Shown: in pieces, positions 1-5,479 of the stretch
Layout of the letters: the number at the start of each line of letters is the position of its first letter
Numbering within the stretch: position 1 is the stretch's first letter
NCBI GenBank assembly: GCA_019247975.1
Contig: JAFBAD010000043.1
Location: 1 to 5,479 of the forward strand
Origin: Acidimicrobiia bacterium
GTDB lineage: Bacteria > Actinomycetota > Acidimicrobiia > Acidimicrobiales > Iamiaceae
DNA length: 5,479 bases
Direction: 5' to 3'
Position numbers and translations under genes: made by a program
Notes under the pieces: model-generated
What the model was told of the DNA's origin: nothing
Seen by the model: only the letters and a program-made list of their open reading frames with translations
Database searches by the model: none

Positions 1-826
1 GCTCCTCGAGGGCCGGGATCAGCGTGTTGATCTCGGCCTTGGGCACGACGGTCTCGACCGCGAACCCGCTCTGGCCGTGCAGCTGCGAGACGGTCGGCGA
101 CTTCATCGACGGGAGGAGCCCGATGACCTCGTCGAGGTCGCCCTCGCCCACGTTGAGCTTGACCAGCACCTTGGCGCGAGCTTCGAGCGTGCCCTGCAGC
201 AGCGTGCGGATCTGGTGCATCGCCCGCTGCTTCGCCTCGTCCGCGTAGCTCAGCGGGTTGGCGATGAGCTCGGTGTGCGACACGAGGATCGTGTCGATGA
301 CCCGCAGCCCGGCCGCCCGCAACGCCCGACCGGTCTCGGTGAGGTCGACGATGCAATCGACGATGTCGGGCACCTTCGCCTCGGTGGCGCCGTAGGAGAG
401 GCGGATGTCGGCGCTGATCCCCTTCTTCTCGAAGAACCGACGGGTGAGCTCCGGGTACTCGCTCGACACCCGCACGCCCTGGGGCAGGTCCTCGACCGAC
501 TGCACCGGTGAGTCGGCCAGGACCGCGACGACGATCTGCACCGGCCGCGAGCTCGCCTTCGAGTACTGCAGCTCGCAGAGCGACGTGACGTCGCTGGCGG
601 TCTCCTCGATCCAGTCCCTACCGGTGATGCCGATGTCGAAGAGGCCTTCGGCCACGTACTGCGGGATCTCCTGGGGCCGGAGGATGCGCACCTCGTCGAT
701 GCGTGGGTCGTCCACCGTCGCCCGGTAGTCGACCGAGGAGCTGCGGGAGATGCCGAGGTCGGCCGCCTCGAACAGCTCGAAGGTCAGCTTCTCGAGGGAT
801 CCCTTGGGGACGACCAGCTTGAGCAC
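1..826 (-). CDS. hisG: ATP phosphoribosyltransferase, long form, partial (C-terminus off the left edge)
   Basis: Condenses ATP with PRPP to phosphoribosyl-ATP, the first and feedback-controlled step of histidine synthesis in the cytoplasm. I read 275 residues. The start LKLVVPKGSLEK is the typical HisG N-terminus. GLFDIGITGRDW (61-72) and the PRPP-binding segment DLTETGRAL (161-169) mark the catalytic domain. From about residue 215, KVLVKLNV, LLPSMKSPTVS (237-247) and the stretch ending LIPALEE form the C-terminal regulatory domain. This is therefore the long, histidine-inhibited form that needs no HisZ. About 20 residues should be missing past the edge, judging from family length. The GTG at 826 is the only possible start: no start codon lies between it and the in-frame aqpZ stop at 869-871. 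No good Shine-Dalgarno precedes it, only a weak GGA three bases away. It lies 42 bases downstream of aqpZ and may be co-transcribed with it. Confidence 0.95.
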   Translation of the reverse strand, partial: MLKLVVPKGSLEKLTFELFEAADLGISRSSSVDYRATVDDPRIDEVRILRPQEIPQYVAEGLFDIGITGRDWIEETASDVTSLCELQYSKASSRPVQIVVAVLADSPVQSVEDLPQGVRVSSEYPELTRRFFEKKGISADIRLSYGATEAKVPDIVDCIVDLTETGRALRAAGLRVIDTILVSHTELIANPLSYADEAKQRAMHQIRTLLQGTLEARAKVLVKLNVGEGDLDEVIGLLPSMKSPTVSQLHGQSGFAVETVVPKAEINTLIPALEE

Positions 827-842
827 GGGTCCAAGTCTGGCC

Positions 843-858
843 GACCCCCGGAGGGGTC
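843..858 (-). other. Hairpin with UCCG tetraloop between aqpZ and hisG
   Basis: On the minus strand, GACCCC-TCCG-GGGGTC forms a six-pair GC-rich stem closed by a C-G pair around UCCG, a member of the stable UNCG tetraloop family. It lies just after the aqpZ stop and 17 bases before the hisG GTG. No T-tract follows, so a classic intrinsic terminator is unlikely. It could be an mRNA stability or processing element, a weak pause site, or chance in GC-rich DNA. Confidence 0.35.
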
Positions 859-868
859 CCCAACCGGG

Positions 869-1597
869 TCAGGCGATCTCGGCCGGTGCCGTGGGTTCGG
901 CGTGCCCGGAGACGAAGCGGTGCGCGAACGCGGCCAGCAATGCGCCGATCGGTGGGGCGATCAGGAAGAGCCACAGCTGCTGGAGCCAGTCGCCGCCCAC
1001 GAACAGCGCCGGGCCGATCGAACGGGCTGGGTTCACCGAGGTGTTCGTCACCGGGATGCTGATCAGGTGGATCAGCGTGAGGCAGAGGCCGATGCCGAGC
1101 GGGGCGAAGCCGGCCGGGGCCCGCCGGTCGGTCACGCCGAGGATGACCATCAGGAAGATGAAGGTCATGAGCACCTCGGTGAAGAAGCACGCGGCCAAGC
1201 CGTAGCCACCCGGCGAACCGGTCGAGCCGAAGCCGTTGGCCGCGAGGAAGTTCCCCGAGCGCTCGAACTTCGGGTTCCCCTCGACGATCGCGAACAGCGC
1301 CGCGGCGGCGACGATGCCGCCGGTCACCTGGGCCACGATGTACGGGACGACGTCCTTGGCGTCGAACCGCCGGGCCGCGGCCAGGCCGATCGTCACCGCC
1401 GGGTTGAAGTGGCCGCCGGAGATGTGCCCGAGCGCGTAGGCGCCGGTCAGCACGGTCAGGCCGAAGGCCAGCGCGACGCCGAGGATGCCGATCGCACCGG
1501 CGCCGAACCCCGAAGTGATCACTGCGGCGCCGCAGCCCCCCAGGACCAGCCAGAAGGTGCCCAGCGCCTCGGCGCCGAGCCGTTGCCCCTGCGTCAT
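869..1597 (-). CDS. aqpZ: Aquaporin Z-type water channel
   Basis: A 242-residue inner-membrane major intrinsic protein, close in length to E. coli AqpZ (231). The two pore half-helices carry NPA boxes in GGHFNPAVT (61-69) and NTSVNPARS (185-193). Aligned by eye to E. coli AqpZ, the selectivity filter is Phe45, His177, Thr186 and Arg192 (E. coli F43, H174, T183, R189). This is the narrow water-specific set, so a glycerol facilitator is unlikely. Six hydrophobic segments plus the two half-helices are visible, with a short hydrophilic C-terminal tail. The ATG at 1597 has a perfect AGGAGG (1602-1607) four bases upstream, which settles the start. It follows ribH after 86 bases on the same strand, and hisG follows after 42. 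It has no metabolic tie to either neighbour. Whether it is read from the rib promoter or from its own is not clear from sequence. Confidence 0.96.
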   Translation of the reverse strand: MTQGQRLGAEALGTFWLVLGGCGAAVITSGFGAGAIGILGVALAFGLTVLTGAYALGHISGGHFNPAVTIGLAAARRFDAKDVVPYIVAQVTGGIVAAAALFAIVEGNPKFERSGNFLAANGFGSTGSPGGYGLAACFFTEVLMTFIFLMVILGVTDRRAPAGFAPLGIGLCLTLIHLISIPVTNTSVNPARSIGPALFVGGDWLQQLWLFLIAPPIGALLAAFAHRFVSGHAEPTAPAEIA

Positions 1598-1627
1598 GTG
1601 CCCTCCTCGACGAGCGGATCTCGCCGG

Positions 1628-1674
1628 GGAGCATCGCTCCGGAGGAGCCCCGTGGGGTCACCCTCCGCGGGTGA
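1628..1674 (-). other. GC-rich hairpin cluster in the ribH-aqpZ spacer
   Basis: The 86-base spacer (1598-1683) contains three possible stems. TCACCC/GGGTGA pairs 1658-1663 with 1669-1674 (six pairs, five-base loop). The segment at 1636-1640 can pair with either 1644-1648 or 1628-1632 (five pairs and a three-base loop each), so those two exclude each other. There is no T-tract. This could be a weak end point or processing site separating the rib operon from aqpZ, but such short stems also arise by chance at this GC content. I see no convincing -10/-35 pair in the spacer. Confidence 0.3.
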
Positions 1675-1683
1675 GGCGCGTCC

Positions 1684-2175
1684 TCAGGCGCGGATCCGCC
1701 GGAGGAGCTGCGCCATCTCCACCGCGGTGGCCGCGCCCTCCTCCCCTACGTTGTGGCCGCCCGCGTCCTCGCTGCGAGCCATGGCCTGGTCGAGGTCCTC
1801 GGTGGTGAGCACGCCGAAGACGATCGGCACGCCGGTGGCGAGCTGCGCCCGCTGGATGCCGGCCGCGCACTCCCCTGCCACCGTCTCGTAGTGGGTGGTC
1901 TCGCCCCGGATGACGCACCCGAGGCCGATGACCGCGTCCACCTTGCCGGACTCCGCGAACGCCTTCGCGGCGATGGGGATCTCGAACGCTCCAGGTACCC
2001 ACTCGACCGTCACGTCGTCGGTCCCGACGCCGGCCGCGTCGAGTCCCCGCTGCGCGCCCTGGAGCAGGCGGATGGTCACGTGGTCGTTGAAGCGCCCGCA
2101 CACGATGGCGACGCGCATCCCGGTGCCGTCGAGCTCCGGTGCCTGCCGCCCGGCGGCGACGACGTCACGAGCCAC
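1684..2175 (-). CDS. ribH: 6,7-dimethyl-8-ribityllumazine synthase (riboflavin synthase beta subunit)
   Basis: Condenses 5-amino-6-ribitylaminouracil with 3,4-dihydroxy-2-butanone 4-phosphate to lumazine, the substrate of RibE. Members assemble as pentamers or 60-mer capsids. The 163 residues show GRFND (27-31), VPGAFEIP (60-67), GCVIRGETTHYE (86-97) with the catalytic histidine at 95, and GVLTTEDLDQAMAR (121-134). Arg134 matches B. subtilis Arg127. Near the C-terminus the usual NKG is replaced by NVGEEG (142-147). I chose the GTG at 2175 because GGAGG lies six bases upstream inside the end of ribBA and the length fits the family. An in-frame GTG at 2217 lies deeper in ribBA, and an ATG at 2118 would remove 19 N-terminal residues just before the conserved core. 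The 11-base overlap with ribBA implies translational coupling. It is the last rib gene. Confidence 0.96.
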   Translation of the reverse strand: MARDVVAAGRQAPELDGTGMRVAIVCGRFNDHVTIRLLQGAQRGLDAAGVGTDDVTVEWVPGAFEIPIAAKAFAESGKVDAVIGLGCVIRGETTHYETVAGECAAGIQRAQLATGVPIVFGVLTTEDLDQAMARSEDAGGHNVGEEGAATAVEMAQLLRRIRA

Positions 2176-3396
2176 CCGGTTCCTCCAGCCCTTCGAGCAG
2201 GTGGCCCATGCGCTCACGCTTCGTGCGCAGGTAGGTGATGTTCTCGGGGTTCGGCACGATCACCGACGGCACCCGTTCGACGATGTCGAGACCGAAGCCC
2301 TCGAGGCCGCCGTACTTGCTCGGGTTGTTCGTGATGAGCCGCATCGTGGTGATGCCGAGGTCGTTGAGGATCTGCGCGCCGATGCCGTACTCGCGGCTGT
2401 CGACCGGCAGGCCGAGCGCGACGTTGGCGTCGACCGTGTCGTGGCCCTCGTCCTGCAGGTTGTACGCCCGCAGCTTGTGGGCGAGGCCGATGCCCCGGCC
2501 CTCGTGGCCCCGCAGGTACACGACCACGCCGAGCCCCTCGGACGCGATCAGCTCCATCGCCGAGTCGAGCTGCACACCGCAGTCGCAGCGCAGCGACCCG
2601 AACACGTCGCCGGTGAGGCACTCGCTGTGCACCCGGACGAGCACCTCGCTCTCGCCCTGCACCGCGCCCTTCACGATCGCGACGTGCTGCTCGTCGTCGA
2701 GCAGCGACTCGTACACGTACGCCTGGAAGTCGCCCCACTTCGTCGGGATGCGGGCCTCGGACACCCGCTTGACGAGCTTCTCGTTCTGACGCCGGTACTT
2801 GATCAGCTGCGCGATGGAGATCAGCAGCAGGTTGTGCTCGGCGCTGAACTCGACGAGGTCGGGCAGGCGGGCCATCTCACCGTTCTCCTTGACCACCTCG
2901 CACAGCACGCCGGCCGGGTAGAGGCCGGCCATGCGGGCGAGGTCGACCGCAGCCTCCGTGTGGCCGGCCCGCTTGAGCACGCCGCCGTCCCGGTAACGGA
3001 GCGGGAAGATGTGCCCGGGACGGGCGAGGTCGGTGGGCGTGGTCGCCGGGTCGATCAGCGCGGAGATCGTGTTGGCCCGGTCGGCCGCCGAGATGCCGGT
3101 GGTGGTGCCGTACAGGTAGTCGACGCTGTAGGTGAACGCTGTGCGCTGCGACTCGGTGTTGTTGTCGCGGACCATGAGCGGGATGTCGAGCTCGTCGAGC
3201 CGGTCGCCGGTCATCGGTACGCAGATCAGCCCCGACGTGTGGCGCACGAAGAAGCCGATCTTCTCCGCCGTCGCGGCCTCCGCGGCCATGATCAGGTCGC
3301 CTTCGTTCTCACGGTCCTCGTCGTCGACCACTACGACGATGTCGCCGGCCGCGATCGCGGCGACGGCATCCTCGACGGACGCGAAGGGGCTGCTGG

Positions 3397-3400
<4 letters not shown>
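2165..3400 (-). CDS. ribBA: Bifunctional 3,4-dihydroxy-2-butanone 4-phosphate synthase / GTP cyclohydrolase II
   Basis: Supplies both precursors of the pathway: the four-carbon unit from ribulose 5-phosphate and the first pyrimidine intermediate from GTP. The 411 residues divide at about 205. The N-terminal synthase domain has DDEDRENEGDL (26-36), the metal and substrate loop, and RAGHTEA (144-150). The C-terminal cyclohydrolase II domain has the zinc ligands Cys261, Cys272 and Cys274 in the pattern CLTGDVFGSLRCDC, then RGHEGRGIGL (297-306), Tyr313 and Asp334/Arg336. The last three match E. coli RibA Tyr105, Asp126 and Arg128. Tyr313 suggests the standard reaction, unlike a Streptomyces paralogue in which Met at this site stops the reaction at a formyl intermediate. 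Both domains look intact. The ATG at 3400 has AGGAGG six bases upstream and overlaps the ribE stop as ATGA. Confidence 0.97.
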
Positions 3401-4025
<625 letters not shown>

Positions 4026-4026
<1 letters not shown>

Positions 4027-5021
4027 CAGCTGGCTCCTTCCGGCCTGGCCACGAGGTCGATGCGGATGTCGTCGCCGAGGCGGCGGACGTCGGCGATCTC
4101 GCCCCGCCACACGTCGGCGATCGTCGGCGCACCCGGGCCGGCGAAGAGCGGGCGGCTGTCGTCGCCGCCGGTCAGCGCGGGTGCGAGGTACACGACGTAG
4201 CGGTCGACGAGGCCGGCCCGGTGGAACGCACCGGCCACGGTCGCGCCACCTTCGACCAGGACCTGCAGCACGCCCTTCGCACCGAGCGTGTCGAGCACCT
4301 CGCCGAGGTCGCCCTCGAGCTCCAGCGCGGGTTGCACTTGGGCGTCGGCCGGTACCTGGCCGAGCACCACCCGGATGGGCTGGTGGTCGACCTCGACGTG
4401 GCGAACGGTCAGGCTCGGGTCGTCGGCCCGCACGGTCCCGGCGCCGACCAGCACCGCGTCGCTCTCGGCCCGCAGGCGGTGGGCGTCGGTCCTGGCCTCG
4501 GGCCCGGTGATCCACTGGCTCGACCCGTCCGGTGCGGCGGTGCGGCCGTCGAGCGTGGCCGCCAGCTTGAGCACCACGTAGGGCCGGCCGGTGCGCCGGT
4601 GGGTGAGGTACGCGGCCAGCTGCTCGGTCACCGCCTCGGCCCGCACGCCGACCTCGGTGGTGATGCCGACCTGGCGGAGGCGGGCGATGCCCTGGCCGGC
4701 GACGTGCGGATCCGGGTCGGTGATGGCGACCACCACCCGGGCCACCCCGGCGTCGATCAGCGCGTCGGCGCAGGGCGGCGTACGGCCGTGGTGCGCGCAG
4801 GGCTCGAGGGTGGTGACCACGGTCGCGCCGCGGGTCTTCGGTCCGGCGGCGGCGAGGGCCGTGACCTCGGCGTGGGGGCCGCCGGGCGGTGCGGTCGCCC
4901 CTTCGAACACCTCGCCGTCGCGGGTGACGAGCACGCAGCCGACCCACGGGTTGGGCGACGTCCGGGTCCGGACCCCGGCCGCGAGAGCGATCGCCCGGTC
5001 CATGGCTTCGGTGTCGTCCAT
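4026..5021 (-). CDS. ribD: Bifunctional diaminohydroxyphosphoribosylaminopyrimidine deaminase / 5-amino-6-(5-phosphoribosylamino)uracil reductase
   Basis: Carries out the second and third steps of the GTP branch: zinc-dependent deamination of the pyrimidine ring, then NADPH-dependent reduction of the ribose. In the 331 residues, the deaminase domain has HAEV (50-53: zinc ligand His50, catalytic Glu52) and PCAHHGRTPPC (74-84: Cys75 and Cys84 bind zinc). The reductase domain begins near residue 147 with YVVLKLAATLDGR, followed by SSQWIT (167-172), GAGTVRADDPSLTVR (193-207) and LVEGG (255-259). Between RVVLG (217-221) and LVEGG only 33 residues are found, shorter than in the E. coli-type enzyme of about 367 residues. 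The ATG at 5021 has AGGAG seven bases upstream. An ATG at 5003 would remove six residues and lacks as good a site. It is the first gene after the FMN riboswitch. Confidence 0.96.
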
Positions 5022-5027
5022 CCCGCT

Positions 5028-5041
5028 GCTCCTCTCGGAGC
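5028..5041 (-). promoter_or_regulatory. Predicted sequestor hairpin over the ribD Shine-Dalgarno
   Basis: On the minus strand GCTCC (5041-5037), GAGA (5036-5033) and GGAGC (5032-5028) form a five-pair stem closed by a GNRA tetraloop. The ribD Shine-Dalgarno AGGAG (5033-5029) lies almost wholly in the 3' arm. The 5' arm, extended by one base (5042-5037, CGCTCC), is also perfectly complementary to GGAGCG at 5080-5075, inside the 3' end of the FMN aptamer. The arrangement suggests control of translation. No T-tract follows any stem between the aptamer and ribD, which argues against transcription termination. The pairing is seen in sequence; the mechanism is inferred. Confidence 0.6.
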
Positions 5042-5071
5042 GTGGATGCGCGCGGCGCGAGGCCGGCGCCT

Positions 5072-5213
5072 CCTCGCTCCCATCCGGACTCACCGCAGGC
5101 GAACCTGCGGAACACCGTCGGCCTCGGGATTCCACCGAGTCGGCCCGACCCCGAAGGGCCGGGTTCGCGGGCTCTCACCGCCGGTCGGGACTCTCACCCA
5201 CAGCCCCGCGAGG
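5072..5213 (-). promoter_or_regulatory. FMN riboswitch aptamer (RFN element) of the rib operon
   Basis: Read on the minus strand, the conserved core is clear: GGGTGAGAGTCCCGACCGGC, then GGTGAGAGCCCGCGAAC, GGAATCCCGAGGCCGACGGT and AGTCCGGATGGGAG. The closing helix P1 pairs CCTCGC (5213-5208) with GCGAGG (5077-5072). It can extend past a C-A mismatch by CGCC/GGCG (5218-5215 with 5070-5067). A variable arm has eight pairs, one of them G-U, and a UUCG loop (5144-5163). CTCGG/CCGAG (5123-5139) and a seven-pair arm with a UUCG loop (5093-5110) complete the multi-branched fold. The variable helix often found after GGCGGT is reduced to almost nothing. Known members bind FMN and turn rib genes off. 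The position 50 bases upstream of ribD fits this. Confidence 0.96.
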
Positions 5214-5241
5214 GGGCGGTTTGCTCTCAGTTGTGGGGCGA

Positions 5242-5247
5242 AGTGTA
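5242..5247 (-). promoter_or_regulatory. Candidate -10 element of the rib operon promoter
   Basis: TACACT on the minus strand fits the TANNNT pattern of housekeeping actinobacterial promoters. A start about seven bases downstream (near 5235) would begin the transcript some 17 bases before the extended P1 helix of the riboswitch, a sensible spacing. The -35 is poor: the best match is TGGCCG at 5271-5266 with an 18-base spacer (three of six positions). It overlaps the left arm of the inverted repeat at 5270-5305, so a bound regulator could affect it. Confidence 0.4.
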
Positions 5248-5269
5248 CGGCTGACGTGCAGGTTCCGGC

Positions 5270-5305
5270 CAGATGCCGCAGGTCACAGGCGCTCTGCCGC
5301 ATCTG
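5270..5305. repeat. Imperfect inverted repeat in the divergent intergenic region
   Basis: CAGATGCCGCAG (5270-5281) and CTGCCGCATCTG (5294-5305) are reverse complements at 11 of 12 positions, separated by 12 bases. The arms also share TGCCGCA as a direct repeat (5274-5280 and 5295-5301), exactly 21 bases apart, about two helical turns. The repeat lies just upstream of the candidate rib -10 and about 80 bases before the divergent gene. A dimeric regulator's operator or an RNA hairpin is possible. No known operator is recognised; the spacer contains TCACA, which resembles a CRP half-site, but its partner is missing. Confidence 0.5.
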
Positions 5306-5317
5306 CAGCAGACCTCG

Positions 5318-5378
5318 CCTCCCCTTCGGGAGAACCTCGCAACACCGGAAGCCACGGGCTCCGGACGAGAAGGGGAGG
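5318..5378 (+). promoter_or_regulatory. Predicted structured 5' leader with alternative pairing over the Shine-Dalgarno
   Basis: CCTCCCCTTC (5318-5327) is perfectly complementary over ten bases to GAAGGGGAGG (5369-5378), which contains the Shine-Dalgarno of the gene at 5385. The same pyrimidine tract can instead fold on itself locally as CTCCC/GGGAG (5319-5323 with 5328-5332). The two structures exclude each other. A third stem, 5345-5349 with 5360-5364, continues past a bulged A as GCC/GGC around ACG and fits within the loop of the long-range stem. ACCTCGC occurs on both sides of the local hairpin (5312-5318, 5334-5340). I do not recognise a known RNA family. A transcript would have to start upstream of 5318, and no clear promoter is visible. 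Confidence 0.4.
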
Positions 5379-5384
5379 TCCGCA

Positions 5385-5479
5385 ATGAACCGAGATCACG
5401 TCATCGACCCGCTGCTCGCGGAGGTGCCGCTGTTCTCCTCGTGCTCCAAGAAGGAGCTCGCGGAGATCTCACGGCTCAC
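5385..5479 (+). CDS. Cyclic nucleotide-binding (CRP-like) domain protein, partial N-terminus
   Basis: Only the first 31 residues are visible; the gene runs off the right edge. The stretch LLAEVPLFSSCSKKELAEIS (10-29) is the characteristic opening of a cNMP-binding domain: a hydrophobic turn around PLF, then an acidic-basic helix leading to the beta-roll. The closest type I know is the small actinobacterial cNMP-binding proteins with SCSKKEL or ACSKKDL at this point. The rest may be a lone binding domain or a full CRP/FNR regulator with a helix-turn-helix; the visible part cannot tell. The ATG at 5385 has GGGGAGG six bases upstream (5372-5378). It is divergent from the rib operon, with about 140 bases between this start and the candidate rib -10. 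Confidence 0.75.
   Translation, partial: MNRDHVIDPLLAEVPLFSSCSKKELAEISRL

Noticed and set aside
1602..1647. Six-base complementarity between the aqpZ Shine-Dalgarno (1603-1608) and 1642-1647
   Set aside because: Six GC-rich pairs across a gap of about 33 bases are expected by chance here and compete with stronger local stems.
618..1661. Minus-strand open frame of 347 codons in another frame across aqpZ and hisG
   Set aside because: An Arg-rich shadow frame; aqpZ and hisG are clear in their own frame.
902..1891. Plus-strand open frame of 329 codons opposite aqpZ and ribH
   Set aside because: Low-complexity Arg/Glu/Gly/Ala product opposite two clear genes; no ribosome site or family features.
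2116..2118. ATG at 2118 as the ribH start
   Set aside because: It would place the start seven residues before GRFND and lacks a ribosome site as good as GGAGG before the GTG at 2175.
5054..5070. GGCGC/GCGCC hairpin between the aptamer and ribD as a Rho-independent terminator
   Set aside because: Five pairs, a seven-base loop and no following T-tract. It also competes with the P1 extension. Translational control fits better.
5090..5302. Small minus-strand open frame (70 codons) upstream of ribD, a possible leader peptide
   Set aside because: It covers most of the FMN aptamer, whose conservation is explained by RNA structure. It has no ribosome site and would begin upstream of the candidate promoter.
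5345..5364. ACG-containing loop as half of a guanidine-II (mini-ykkC) riboswitch
   Set aside because: That family needs two adjacent hairpins with ACGR loops. Only one is present, and its stem pairs better with a three-base ACG loop.

Overview
The window is strongly GC-rich, with GTG as well as ATG starts and tightly overlapping genes. This fits a high-GC actinobacterium. A lineage in or near the Acidimicrobiia is my best guess, from the style of the RibD and RibBA proteins and the gene order, but no marker here proves it.

Almost everything is on the minus strand, so transcription runs from high to low coordinates. A complete riboflavin biosynthesis operon fills positions 1684-5247. A candidate promoter (-10 at 5242-5247) is followed by an FMN riboswitch aptamer (5072-5213). 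A short hairpin over the ribD ribosome binding site comes next (5028-5041). The genes follow as ribD (4026-5021), ribE (3397-4026), ribBA (2165-3400) and ribH (1684-2175). The junctions are TGATG, ATGA and an 11-base overlap, so the four genes look translationally coupled. Together they encode the enzymes from GTP and ribulose 5-phosphate to riboflavin, apart from the dephosphorylation step. FMN, made from the end product, would repress the operon through the leader, most likely at translation initiation of ribD.

Downstream on the same strand are an aquaporin of the AqpZ type (869-1597) and then hisG, the first enzyme of histidine synthesis, which runs off the left edge (1-826). From memory, streptomycetes have ribH-hisE-hisG here. 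In this window aqpZ stands where hisE would be. The ribH-aqpZ spacer (86 bases) and aqpZ-hisG spacer (42 bases) contain GC-rich hairpins without a T-tract.

To the right, a divergent plus-strand gene starts at 5385 and is cut by the window edge. Its 31 visible residues look like the beginning of a cyclic-nucleotide-binding (CRP-like) domain protein. The region between it and the rib promoter holds two structures not explained by known features. One is an 11/12 inverted repeat (5270-5305). The other is a set of competing stems (5318-5378), one of which perfectly pairs ten bases with the gene's own Shine-Dalgarno region. I see no insertion sequence, CRISPR array, tRNA or rRNA.
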